Positions 7,767-15,164 of a DNA stretch of 24,988 nt are shown here, in pieces. Location of the stretch: positions 1 to 24,988 of the forward strand of contig AWOC01000010.1 in assembly GCA_000494185.1 (NCBI GenBank), written 5' to 3'. Source of the DNA: Candidatus Calditenuaceae archaeon JGI OTU-3 (lineage in GTDB: Archaea; Thermoproteota; Nitrososphaeria_A; Caldarchaeales; Calditenuaceae). Position 1 is the first letter of the stretch, and each line of letters opens with the position of its first letter. The notes under the pieces were generated by a model. It saw only the letters and a list, made by a program, of their open reading frames with translations. It did no database searches and had not been told where the DNA came from. A program made the position numbers and the translations under genes.

Positions 7767-7776
7767 TATAAATATT
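7767..7776 (-). promoter_or_regulatory. TATA box of the GTPase/Roadblock cassette
   Basis: On the minus strand this reads AATATTTATA, about 39 nt before the ATG at 7732. It predicts a leader of about 12 nt that holds the purine-rich GATGGGAG. Confidence 0.55.
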
Positions 7777-7814
7777 CCCGAAAGCCCCCACCACTAAGCA
7801 GCGTGGCGCGGGGC

Positions 7815-8186
7815 TTAGGCCTTATGGGCACCTCTCGCATAAACGTCTTGAAGACGCTCAAGCCGCGCCTCCGGCCCAGCCTTTACCTCACCTACTACGT
7901 GCTCGCCTTGGGCTCCAATGCTGTGGAGGAAACTGTTCATATATAGCTTCGGGAGCAGTACAGAGATGTAGCAAACCTTGCAAATATCGTGCCCCGCGTG
8001 TCTCCGTCGACACTCCTTGCAGATGAACCTACCACAGGTGGCGCAATGGTAGGGGGCGAACCTATTTGTGTGGATCCAGCACCTGTAAAGGCTCTCCACA
8101 GTCGGCTCGGCGAGCCTTGTCCCACATGAAGGACAGTAAACAGCCTCATGAACCACGTTTGAGAGGCATAGAGGGCACTTCCTCAT
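7815..8186 (-). CDS. Zinc-ribbon plus B-box-type zinc finger protein
   Basis: I do not recognise a named family. The 123 residues contain an N-terminal zinc ribbon with C4/C7 and C18/C21, then a set of ligands spaced exactly as in a B-box: C36-x2-H39-x8-C48-x2-C51-x4-C56-x2-C59-x3-H63-x2-H66, followed by another CxxC (C69, C72). The remaining 50 residues are a helical tail without cysteine. B-boxes bind protein partners in eukaryotic TRIM proteins and occur sporadically in prokaryotes; the role here is unknown. It is transcribed in the same direction as the GTPase/Roadblock cassette, 82 bp upstream of it, but each has its own promoter. The ATG fits a leaderless transcript. Confidence 0.75.
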   Translation of the reverse strand: MRKCPLCLSNVVHEAVYCPSCGTRLAEPTVESLYRCWIHTNRFAPYHCATCGRFICKECRRRHAGHDICKVCYISVLLPKLYMNSFLHSIGAQGEHVVGEVKAGPEARLERLQDVYARGAHKA

Positions 8187-8210
8187 CGCGAAAACCTTCC
8201 CGATGGATGG

Positions 8211-8220
8211 ATTTAAGCTG
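8211..8220 (-). promoter_or_regulatory. TATA box of the zinc-ribbon/B-box gene
   Basis: Minus-strand CAGCTTAAAT, centred about 28 nt upstream of the ATG at 8186, predicts a leaderless mRNA. Confidence 0.5.
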
Positions 8221-8269
8221 GCGACGCCCGATTCAGGCCTAAATTCCCGGCGAAATACTGGGGTAATCC

Positions 8270-9382
8270 CTAAATGGGCATTAGCCTCAGTACCTTGTCG
8301 TCGCCTTGCCGCGGCACGCCCCGGCCGTCCCGGTTACTTGTCAAGAGATAGATGTGTCCGTCGGGCCCTTGAACGACGTCTCTTAGCCTACCATATACGC
8401 CTTGGAAGAGCCTCTCCGAGGCAACTACCCTCCCTCCACTTGTGTCAAGCACCACCCTGTGGAGATGCTCCCCCCGGAGTGCCGCGAAGAGCAGATTATT
8501 TGCCCAGCCCTCAAAGAGTGTCCCCCTGACGAAGCTACAGCCAGAGGGCGCCCAGGTTGTGGCTCCGCTGTGATATATTGGGTCAACAAATTCGGGTTTA
8601 CCAGGAGCCCCGATTACCCTAGGCCAACCATAATTGGCCCCGGGAAGAATTATGTTCACCTCGTCGTGTCCAGTCAGGCCCATCTCGCCAGAGGGCCCGT
8701 GCTCGGTCGCGTATAGCTGGAGTGTCTCTGGATGCCAGTCTATCCCCTGCGGGTTCCGATGCCCAAGGCTGTAGATGGGTGAGTCTGGGTAGGGGTTGTC
8801 TGAAGGTATGCTCCCGTCCTGGTTAATCCTGAGTATCTTACCTGCAAGGCTCTGCAGACTCTGAGAGTTCTCAGGAGTCGCGGCGTCTCCCGTAGTGATG
8901 TAAAGCTTTTCGTCTGGGCCCAGCCTTATACGTCCTCCGTTGTGTATCGAGGAGGCGGGAATGTTGTCCAATAAAACATGGCCCTCCTTGAGTTCCAGAC
9001 CGTCCCAAAGGACGACCCGGTTGACAAGACTGCCGCCACGTCTGGCGGTGTAGTAGGTGTATATTTTTGGCGCAGACCCTTTCGTGGCGATTCCAAGCAG
9101 GCCCCCCTCGCCTACGTGCGCTACCTCTATTTTCCCCACCACACGGTGTGTCGCGGCAGAGAGGTCTAGCAACCTTACGGTGCCTCCTCTCTCGGTGAAG
9201 AGAGCCTCATCGGGACTGATGAAGCTGATGCTCCAGGGTATGACAAGGTTGGTCGCGACCACTTCCACTCTAATCCTTTCGCCCACCGTAACGCGGGTGA
9301 ATCTCTGGCCAATCATATAACCGATCGCCGAGGCAACCCCTAAGGACGCCGCTACTATGAAGAGGCGTCTGCTAATTCTCAA
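8270..9382 (-). CDS. PQQ-type soluble aldose/glucose dehydrogenase, Tat-exported
   Basis: A six-bladed beta-propeller of the soluble glucose dehydrogenase/aldose sugar dehydrogenase family, which oxidises aldoses to lactones with PQQ and calcium. Diagnostic segments: IHNGGRIRLGPDEKLYITTGD, SLAGKILRINQDG, SLGHRNPQGIDWHP, ATEHGPSGE, DEVNII and GANYGWP. The N-terminus is a twin-arginine signal (S4-R5-R6-L-F-I-V followed by a hydrophobic helix), so the enzyme should act outside the membrane. The only usable start in frame is the TTG at 9382, with a TAG four codons before it and GAGTGATG as a possible ribosome site. No PQQ synthesis genes are in the window; some family members have other substrates. 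Confidence 0.88.
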   Translation of the reverse strand: MRISRRLFIVAASLGVASAIGYMIGQRFTRVTVGERIRVEVVATNLVIPWSISFISPDEALFTERGGTVRLLDLSAATHRVVGKIEVAHVGEGGLLGIATKGSAPKIYTYYTARRGGSLVNRVVLWDGLELKEGHVLLDNIPASSIHNGGRIRLGPDEKLYITTGDAATPENSQSLQSLAGKILRINQDGSIPSDNPYPDSPIYSLGHRNPQGIDWHPETLQLYATEHGPSGEMGLTGHDEVNIILPGANYGWPRVIGAPGKPEFVDPIYHSGATTWAPSGCSFVRGTLFEGWANNLLFAALRGEHLHRVVLDTSGGRVVASERLFQGVYGRLRDVVQGPDGHIYLLTSNRDGRGVPRQGDDKVLRLMPI

Positions 9383-9423
9383 AGCATCATCACTCTAATC
9401 AGTGCTGCATTCTTGTTATTAAC

Positions 9424-9433
9424 GCTTATATAC
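9424..9433 (+). promoter_or_regulatory. Bidirectional TATA element between the sugar dehydrogenase and EVE genes
   Basis: GCTTATATAC reads as a TATA box on both strands. On the plus strand its centre is about 29 nt before the ATG at 9458 (leaderless). On the minus strand it predicts a leader of about 20 nt for the gene starting at 9382. It is the only good element in the 75-bp divergent gap. Confidence 0.55.
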
Positions 9434-9457
9434 TCTGTGGCTTAGTAGGCCTCTCGA

Positions 9458-9925
9458 ATGTACTGGCTGCTCGTAGTCAAAGACCACGTAGCCGGCAAGA
9501 GACAGATCGTTCCAGCTATGCAGGTACTGATGACTAGAGTGAAGCGTGGATTCTGGCTTGTCTCGCCGAAGAATCCATACGCTAGAAGGATTCAAGAGAG
9601 TGATCAAGGCATCTTCTATCTATCGAGCAGGGAGGGGAGGGTGTTGGCTGGTGAGTGTACAGTGACTTCGCGGATAAGCCCAATTACCCTTGAGATTAAA
9701 AACCTCATCGAAGGCTACCCCTCAACACTGCTAACACACTACTTCGGGATTAAGGGTATGCTTTGGGCCCAGCCAATACCTGCGGAACAAGTTGTCCCAC
9801 AAATGAGCTTCGTCAAGAACAAGGCTAGATGGGCTGCGTATCTGCAGGGGTCCTTACACCCGATAACCGAGGAGGACTATTTTCTCACGAGACAGGTGCT
9901 TGAGAGGGGACAAATGGGCGCTTAG
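9458..9925 (+). CDS. EVE (PUA-like) domain protein
   Basis: 155 residues matching the EVE domain, a PUA-superfamily fold thought to bind modified nucleobases or RNA. The pattern begins YWLLVV, continues with RGFWLVSPKNPYARRI, GIFYLSS, VLAGECTVTS, and ends with the typical FVKNKARWAAYLQGSLHPI followed by TEEDYFL. The start is supported by a leaderless promoter at 9424-9433. The 3' end is 7 bp from the convergent proteasome gene. Bacterial EVE proteins often accompany restriction or modification genes; none is here, so a housekeeping RNA role is equally possible. Confidence 0.85.
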   Translation: MYWLLVVKDHVAGKRQIVPAMQVLMTRVKRGFWLVSPKNPYARRIQESDQGIFYLSSREGRVLAGECTVTSRISPITLEIKNLIEGYPSTLLTHYFGIKGMLWAQPIPAEQVVPQMSFVKNKARWAAYLQGSLHPITEEDYFLTRQVLERGQMGA

Positions 9926-9932
9926 AGAAGGG

Positions 9933-10619
9933 CTAAATCAGCAGGTAGGGCTTAACGTACTGGTCGTATAGCGGGGCCTTCTCCTCCTGCGTAAGCTCCC
10001 TATACATTGTGGCGGGGGTTATGTAGGCTACATCGATGCTGTCTCCAGACCCGATGTCCCGCCTTATCGCCGCCGCAACAGCCTTAAAAGCTAGACGTAA
10101 GGCTTGCTCGAGGCTTAGATTGGGGTCATACTCCGACTCCAGAACACCTATGGCTATTGGCGAGCCGGAGCCTGACACAACCATCTTCTCAGACGTGTAG
10201 CCCCCCAGAGGATCAACGCTGAATATTTGCGGGCCAGCCTCGTCCACACCTCCGATGATTATCTGGGCTTGGAAGGGGAGAAAGCGATACCTAAACATGA
10301 ACCCCGACAGCAGACTGGTAAGGGCTTTAACACGTATTTTCGAGCCGTGGACATACTCGTAGTATCTCGCGTTGCTGCGAAGAAGGTCTATCAGGCTCTG
10401 TGCGTCGGCAACCCTCCCCGCAATAGTCATCGCTATGTGGCTGGCTATCTGGTGGACCTTCTTCGTCTTTCTATGCGCGACATAAAAGCCAGCGGTAGCT
10501 CTGGTGTCAGTAGCGAAGACGACGGCGTCTCGCGCGGTGAAGCAGATCGTTGTAGTTCCGGTGGTGAGGTATCGTGAGCGCAGAGCATCGTCAAAATTTG
10601 GGGGAGCTCTTATCCACAT
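9933..10619 (-). CDS. psmB: Proteasome beta subunit, catalytic
   Basis: A 20S proteasome beta-type subunit with a 21-residue propeptide ending in Gly; autocleavage at TTG/TTT would expose Thr1. In mature numbering, the catalytic T1, D17 (ATD) and K33 (TKK) are all present, as are the MTIAGRVADAQ and SGSGS segments, so the subunit should be active. The mature chain is about 207 residues. It is a threonine protease of the cytoplasmic proteasome; no alpha subunit or PAN is in the window, while a PAC2-family protein lies at 18344. A possible promoter, GTTATTTACC at 10651-10660 in plus-strand orientation, overlaps the DUF35 stop. Confidence 0.95.
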   Translation of the reverse strand: MWIRAPPNFDDALRSRYLTTGTTTICFTARDAVVFATDTRATAGFYVAHRKTKKVHQIASHIAMTIAGRVADAQSLIDLLRSNARYYEYVHGSKIRVKALTSLLSGFMFRYRFLPFQAQIIIGGVDEAGPQIFSVDPLGGYTSEKMVVSGSGSPIAIGVLESEYDPNLSLEQALRLAFKAVAAAIRRDIGSGDSIDVAYITPATMYRELTQEEKAPLYDQYVKPYLLI

Positions 10620-10651
10620 ACATCTTCTAGTCGTTTGAAGTAATCGGCAGG

Positions 10652-11068
10652 TTATTTACCTTGCGTTACTACCGGCCTAAACTTGAATCCATAAATGATT
10701 ATGCCGGAGTCGCCGTCGTCTGCGATCTTTCTGAAGACGCGCTCCATGATCATACCTTCCTTGAGGTCCTCTGGCTCGCAATCCGTAATTGTTGCTAGGA
10801 TCTTTGTTCCATCATCAAACTCTATGATGCCGACTGGGTATGGCGCATTATTCTCGTATCCTTGGAGGGGGACCCTCACAGTGGTGAAGGCTACTAGTCG
10901 GCCTCTCTCGGGGAGAGGGTCCTCAGCAGTCCTCGTCGAGCCACACCTCCTACACCTTCTCGCTCTATAATGATGTATGGCTCCACAGTCCATGCACCTC
11001 CAGACCAGTAACCTATATCTGAAGAGCCGGTGCCTCCAGCTCGCCGGTGGGCGGAATACAGACCTCAA
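10652..11068 (-). CDS. DUF35 OB-fold/zinc-ribbon protein, partner of thiolase and HMG-CoA synthase
   Basis: DUF35 proteins hold archaeal acetoacetyl-CoA thiolase and HMG-CoA synthase together in one complex that passes acetoacetyl-CoA between active sites. Seen: a rubredoxin-like ribbon with C25-x2-C28 and C39-x2-C42 (numbered from the TTG), then an OB-fold with GRLVAFTTV, PYPVGIIEFDDG and VFRKI. The frame stays open 31 codons upstream, inside the thiolase gene. I chose the TTG at 11068 because it overlaps the thiolase stop (TTGA) and has GGTGAG upstream, giving 138 residues, the normal size. It is the last gene of the three-gene operon. Confidence 0.9.
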   Translation of the reverse strand: MRSVFRPPASWRHRLFRYRLLVWRCMDCGAIHHYRARRCRRCGSTRTAEDPLPERGRLVAFTTVRVPLQGYENNAPYPVGIIEFDDGTKILATITDCEPEDLKEGMIMERVFRKIADDGDSGIIIYGFKFRPVVTQGK

Positions 11069-12225
11069 ACATCTCTCACCTTCATTACAGATGCGAATAC
11101 GCAGCTTCCAAGCCCTGCGAGGTTGAGTGCCGCGCCTACCTTGGCGCCGTCGACCTGGCATTCTCCGGCGCGACCAGTGAGCTGGAGATAGACCTCGGCG
11201 GCCTGGTAGACTCCCGTGGCTCCAGCTGGGTGTCCCCTCGCTTTCAGTCCCCCAAAAGTGTTTACAGCCACCTCTCCCGCGAGGCTATACTTTCCTTTCT
11301 TAAGATCCACTCCACTTCTGCCTGGCTCGGAAAGCCCGATAGACTCTAGCAAGAGGCATGCAAGAATAGAGTAGGAGTCATGTATCTCGAGCACCCTGAT
11401 GTCCCTTCTGGCTACACCGGCCCGAGCCAGCGCCTCCTCAAAGGCCCTCGAGGCAGCGCCGAGCCGGAGGGGGTCCTCCCGGTCGAAGGGGAAAACAATG
11501 TCGGTTGAGCAGGCGGAGCCGGCCAGCTCGACAACTTCATCGTGGCGGATGGTTGAGAGGGCGTCTGAGCTGCATAGTAGTACGGCAGCTGCTCCGTCCC
11601 CTATGCCCGCGCACTCGAGGCGCCGGAGGGGCTCAGAAACAAAGGGTGAGGAGAGGACCGACTCGAGGGTTATCTTGAATTGATACTGGCTGTGGGGAGA
11701 TTTGGCTGCATGCTCATGCATCATGACGGGGAACTGCGCCACCATTTCCTGCGGCACCTCAAACCTCTTAAGATATTGGTTATACATCATGGAGGCGATT
11801 GCAGGCTGTGGGACTCCTTGGAACCCGACATAGTCGTAACGCTCTGAGAGGGAGGATGTGGCCATCGCCTCTTCGGGCGAGGCGTCGGAAAGCTTCTCCA
11901 CGCCTAGGACCAGCACTGTGTCCGCCAGTCCAGCGCGGATACTCTGGTAGCCCGCGTGCAGGGCAGCTAGGCCTGACGCCTCCCCTGCCTCGACCCTAAA
12001 CGCCGCAACCCCCGCGAGCCCCAAATCCTCGGCAACTAGTGCCCCCAAATTTGCCTGGCTCTGCAGAACCTCTCCTAACATGTTAGCCACATAAACCGCG
12101 TCTATCTTGCGGAGCGCTAGGCCAGAAAACCCGTCTGCAAGCTGAGAAACAAGGGAGTCCAGCGACTCTCCCCAATACTCGTCAACCTTCACCAACGATG
12201 CGCCGGCTATGTAGACCCTCCTCAT
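11065..12225 (-). CDS. Archaeal acetyl-CoA C-acetyltransferase (SCP2-type thiolase)
   Basis: Thiolase-fold protein of the archaeal mevalonate pathway type, expected to condense two acetyl-CoA into acetoacetyl-CoA for the adjacent HMG-CoA synthase. 386 residues. The two catalytic His motifs are present: IHDSYS (H282) and GHPAGATG (H332). NTFGGLKARG and the closing ALNLAGLGSCVFASVM are also family-like. At the position of the nucleophilic Cys, in the otherwise conserved VEAxxASG segment, the sequence is VEAGEASG, with Glu at residue 82. Either this clade uses another residue, or the subunit is non-catalytic and serves as a scaffold. It starts 6 bp after the synthase stop and overlaps the DUF35 start. 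Confidence 0.88.
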   Translation of the reverse strand: MRRVYIAGASLVKVDEYWGESLDSLVSQLADGFSGLALRKIDAVYVANMLGEVLQSQANLGALVAEDLGLAGVAAFRVEAGEASGLAALHAGYQSIRAGLADTVLVLGVEKLSDASPEEAMATSSLSERYDYVGFQGVPQPAIASMMYNQYLKRFEVPQEMVAQFPVMMHEHAAKSPHSQYQFKITLESVLSSPFVSEPLRRLECAGIGDGAAAVLLCSSDALSTIRHDEVVELAGSACSTDIVFPFDREDPLRLGAASRAFEEALARAGVARRDIRVLEIHDSYSILACLLLESIGLSEPGRSGVDLKKGKYSLAGEVAVNTFGGLKARGHPAGATGVYQAAEVYLQLTGRAGECQVDGAKVGAALNLAGLGSCVFASVMKVRDV

Positions 12226-12231
12226 GCCCTA

Positions 12232-13278
12232 TCACTGGAGCCTTATCTTGTTCCTAGCCCTAAGATAGACTGCATAGTCGACATACTTCTTTCTTGCAAT
12301 TAGATCGTCGACCAGTGGCGCCCTCACTCTCCTCTCAAGAACTCCGTCGAGCACATTTACTACGAAGGCATCGCTCCCAGCGCCCGATCCATAAGAGGCC
12401 ACGAGAACCTTCTCTCCAGGTCTCGCCCGGTCGAGAACCCTACAGAGCCCGAGGAGGGAGGAGGCTGCATAAGTGTTTCCGACTACGTTACAGACCATTC
12501 CATGCTCCACTTTGTCTGGTGGTATGCCGAGCATCTTGGCGACTGCGAAGGGAAATTTGGTGTTCGGCTGGTGAAAGACCACGTAGTTAAAGTCGGACAG
12601 CGAGTAGCCCTCCTCCTGTAGCAACTTTACAGACGAGATGATGTGGTGGAAGTAAGCAGGCGCCGCGGTGAACCTGTGACCGTGTGAGGGGTACCTTTCA
12701 TGACTCCTCCTCCAAAAGTCGGGGGTATCCGATACATAGCTCACCGAAGCTTCTATTTCTCCGACAACTCCGTCACCCTTACCACCTAGGACGAAAGCCG
12801 CGGCGCCAGCTGCTGCCGTGTACTCAAGCGGGTCCCTCGGCCTCCCCTGCGCGGTGTCTGATCCAATTGCTAGGCCGAACTCGATCATGCCTGAGGACAC
12901 AAGGCCTGAGACGATCTGTATAGCCTCGCTCCCAGCCTTGCATGCAAACTCCAGATCTGCTCCGAGCGTCCGCCGGCTGACTCCCAGGGCCTCCGCGACT
13001 ATGGTGCCTGTAGGCTTCACTGCGTAGGGGTGCGACTCGGACCCAACATACACGGCCCCGATTCTAGAAGCGGAGACTCCGGCCCTCACCAGCGCATACT
13101 TAGCCGCCTCAACCGCCATGGTGGCAGCGTCCTCGTCAAAGTTATTCACAGCCTTCTCCTTGACCGGGAGCTCCGAGTCACCTACCCCCCAGACCCTGCC
13201 GATCTCCGATGCCCTTATTCTAAGCATGGGAAGGTAAGCACCATATCCATGGATATACACCTGTTTCAGCCTGGGCAA
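12232..13278 (-). CDS. Hydroxymethylglutaryl-CoA synthase
   Basis: Condenses acetyl-CoA with acetoacetyl-CoA to HMG-CoA, the precursor of mevalonate and archaeal isoprenoid lipids. Archaeal-type synthase, 348 residues from the chosen start. The catalytic triad is visible: E81 in GSESHPY, C113 in LEFACKAG, and H236 in FHQPNTKFP; SYGSGAGSDAF near the C-terminus is also typical. The frame opens at a GTG at 13302, but that codon lies inside the TATA box. Transcription is predicted to start near 13280, which favours the TTG at 13278 on a leaderless mRNA. A GTG at 13260 is a further alternative. First gene of the synthase-thiolase-DUF35 operon. Confidence 0.94.
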   Translation of the reverse strand: MPRLKQVYIHGYGAYLPMLRIRASEIGRVWGVGDSELPVKEKAVNNFDEDAATMAVEAAKYALVRAGVSASRIGAVYVGSESHPYAVKPTGTIVAEALGVSRRTLGADLEFACKAGSEAIQIVSGLVSSGMIEFGLAIGSDTAQGRPRDPLEYTAAAGAAAFVLGGKGDGVVGEIEASVSYVSDTPDFWRRSHERYPSHGHRFTAAPAYFHHIISSVKLLQEEGYSLSDFNYVVFHQPNTKFPFAVAKMLGIPPDKVEHGMVCNVVGNTYAASSLLGLCRVLDRARPGEKVLVASYGSGAGSDAFVVNVLDGVLERRVRAPLVDDLIARKKYVDYAVYLRARNKIRLQ

Positions 13279-13302
13279 TCCTCCATCACCATTTATGAGC
13301 AC

Positions 13303-13310
13303 TATAAAAG
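13303..13310 (-). promoter_or_regulatory. TATA box of the HMG-CoA synthase operon
   Basis: Minus-strand CTTTTATA, centred about 28 nt before the TTG at 13278. It overlaps the first possible GTG, which argues against that start. Confidence 0.55.
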
Positions 13311-13425
13311 CGTTGAACCACGAATAGGCAATAGTCGATCGTCACCAGTCCGAGAGGCCTTCAGACCCTTAGGCTGAGGTCGTGACTATTTTCGGACGGA
13401 GGTGAATGATTATGTAGACGGATAA

Positions 13426-13435
13426 CTATATATAC
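13426..13435 (+). promoter_or_regulatory. TATA box of the Lrp/AsnC gene, flanked by GTAGACG repeats
   Basis: CTATATATAC is centred about 32 nt before the ATG at 13462, giving a leader of about 5 nt. The heptamer GTAGACG occurs directly repeated on both sides (13414-13420 and 13447-13453), 33 bp apart, which is about three helical turns. Confidence 0.5.
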
Positions 13436-13461
13436 GGTGCCGGCAGGTAGACGTATGCGGA

Positions 13462-13914
13462 ATGGAGCCAGCTCTCGATGATAAGGATCTCGAGATAATC
13501 AGAGCTCTAATGACCGACGCTAAGAAAAGCTTCACGGAGCTATCTAGAGAGCTTGGAATACCGCGTACAACACTCCAAGAGAGGTTTAAGCGGATTACCT
13601 CTCGAGGCATCATAAAAAGGATAGCGGCGATACCTGACTACTCTAGGCTAGGCTTGCCCGCGACCGCCTTCCTCCTAGTCTCTTTTTCTCCCGTAATGGA
13701 CATATCCCAGCGGGATCTGGCCGCGATGATTGCCGAGATGGAGCACGTCTACGAGGTCCACCTGATCAGCGGCCAGTGGGACATGCTGATAAAGGTGAGG
13801 GCTCCTTCGACGGAGGAGGTCGGCCGGCTGGTCATAGATAAGATAAGAAGCATCAAAAACGTCGCAAAGACAGAGACATGCTTCGTCTTCCATACAGCGA
13901 AGGAGGTCCCCTAG
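13462..13914 (+). CDS. Lrp/AsnC family transcriptional regulator
   Basis: 150 residues with an N-terminal helix-turn-helix (DDKDLEIIRALMTDAKKSFTE, then LSRELGIPRTTLQERFKRI) and a C-terminal RAM/ligand domain (VYEVHLISGQWDMLIKVRAPS). Lrp-type proteins form octamers and sense amino acids or other small molecules. It is divergent from the HMG-CoA synthase operon with about 180 bp between the two starts, so it could regulate itself, the isoprenoid operon, or both. Only the autoregulation idea has any sequence support, from the direct repeats around its TATA box. Confidence 0.92.
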   Translation: MEPALDDKDLEIIRALMTDAKKSFTELSRELGIPRTTLQERFKRITSRGIIKRIAAIPDYSRLGLPATAFLLVSFSPVMDISQRDLAAMIAEMEHVYEVHLISGQWDMLIKVRAPSTEEVGRLVIDKIRSIKNVAKTETCFVFHTAKEVP

Positions 13915-13980
13915 CGGAATCCCTGGGTAGTATCGCCGTATTTCTCTAATCCTCACCCTCGCCTTCAGCGTTAGAAACCT

Positions 13981-13990
13981 CTTAAAAAAG
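13981..13990 (+). promoter_or_regulatory. TATA box of cdvC
   Basis: CTTAAAAAAG, centred about 34 nt before the GTG at 14019, implies a leader of about 7 nt. Confidence 0.45.
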
Positions 13991-14018
13991 GGCGGGTGTT
14001 TTCAGGGCCGCTCGGGCC

Positions 14019-15125
14019 GTGAGCGAGCTGGAGAAAATAGCTATTGAGAAGGCTAAAGAAGCGGTCCTTCTTGACCAGCAGGGTTCGAGGGAGGCCGCTA
14101 TAGCACGGTATAGGGAGGCTATCCAGATCTTAAGCCGGCTCATCTCACTCTCCCAGAGCCCAGTCCTGAGGGAAGTCTATAGGGAGAGGCTTAGACAATA
14201 CATGGACAGGCTTAATGAGCTCACCATCTCCAGTCCCTCGAGGATGGTTGTGAAGCAAAGCGCCGGCGGCGGCTCCGAGACGTCGTTCGAGCCCATCACG
14301 ACTGACGTAAAGTGGAGCGACGTTATCGGACTAGAGACCGCAAAGCAGGCGATCAGGGAGGCAATTGTGTATCCCTGGGTGAGGGCAGACCTCTTCCCGC
14401 TGGGATGGCCCACCGGCATACTCCTTTTCGGCCCCCCGGGGTGCGGAAAGACTCTGCTTGTCGCGGCCGCCGCGAACGAGGTTAACGCGACACTATACAC
14501 CTTGGACGCGGCTACTGTTATGTCCAAGTGGTTGGGGGAGAGCGAGAAAAACATCGCTACTCTATTCTCACGGGCCCGTGCAGATCTCTCAAAAGGTAGA
14601 CCAGTGATCATATTCGTTGACGAGGCGGACTCCCTAACCTCGCAGCGTTATTTGGAGGTTGGGGGTGAGGCCAGGGCTAGGAATCAGCTCCTTAAGGAGA
14701 TGGATGGCATACTAAACAAGAACAAGAAAGAGTATCTCTACGTCATCGCCGCAACCAACAAGCCCTGGCTGCTCGACGAGGCCTTCATCAGGAGATTTCA
14801 GAAACGGATATACGTCGGCCCCCCAGACTCCACAACCCGCCTCCAGCTATTCAGACACTACACCTCAAACCTCAGACTCGCCGACGACGTGGACCTCGAG
14901 GAGATAGCCCGCATGACAGAGGGCTATTCGCCCGCAGACATATACAACATCTGCCTAGACGCCCACATATCTACTATTAGAGAGATGTTTGACAAGGGCC
15001 TTGAGGAGCCTAGGAAGATTTCGATGAACGATTTCGCGGCCGCCATCGCGAAGAGAAAGCCCTCCATAAGCGACGAGGTTGTTGGGAGGCTTATGGAGTG
15101 GGCGAGAAGATTCGAGGCAAGCTGA
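14019..15125 (+). CDS. cdvC: CdvC, Vps4-like AAA ATPase with MIT domain
   Basis: The ATPase that remodels ESCRT-III-like (CdvB) filaments in cell division and membrane scission of TACK archaea. 368 residues: an N-terminal three-helix MIT domain (about 1-70), a linker, then the AAA domain with Walker A GPPGCGKT (138-145), pore loop MSKWLGESE, Walker B IIFVDEADS (197-205), sensor-1 N247 in AATNKP, and arginine fingers R258/R259. The C-terminal helix (EVVGRLMEWARRFEAS) is Vps4-like. No cdvA or cdvB gene is adjacent, unlike the cdvABC operon of Sulfolobus. The start is GTG; the gene has its own promoter. Confidence 0.93.
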   Translation: MSELEKIAIEKAKEAVLLDQQGSREAAIARYREAIQILSRLISLSQSPVLREVYRERLRQYMDRLNELTISSPSRMVVKQSAGGGSETSFEPITTDVKWSDVIGLETAKQAIREAIVYPWVRADLFPLGWPTGILLFGPPGCGKTLLVAAAANEVNATLYTLDAATVMSKWLGESEKNIATLFSRARADLSKGRPVIIFVDEADSLTSQRYLEVGGEARARNQLLKEMDGILNKNKKEYLYVIAATNKPWLLDEAFIRRFQKRIYVGPPDSTTRLQLFRHYTSNLRLADDVDLEEIARMTEGYSPADIYNICLDAHISTIREMFDKGLEEPRKISMNDFAAAIAKRKPSISDEVVGRLMEWARRFEAS

Positions 15126-15133
15126 CATAATGA

Positions 15134-15142
15134 GTTATAAAT
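15134..15142 (+). promoter_or_regulatory. TATA box of the ABC-2 exporter operon
   Basis: GTTATAAAT, centred 27 nt before the GTG at 15165, predicts a leaderless mRNA and favours that GTG over the ATG at 15171. Confidence 0.55.
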
Positions 15143-15164
15143 GGCCTGAGCCATCTCGATAGTA

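Noticed and set aside
10227..10577. Plus-strand frame of 116 codons opposite the proteasome beta gene
   Set aside because: The minus strand carries a clear proteasome subunit with a full catalytic set; the plus frame has no recognisable features.
13920..14018. Minus-strand CTGA and GTGAGGA motifs between the Lrp and cdvC genes
   Set aside because: There is no C box ahead of the first CTGA and no D box after GTGAGGA, so the set does not make a C/D RNA.
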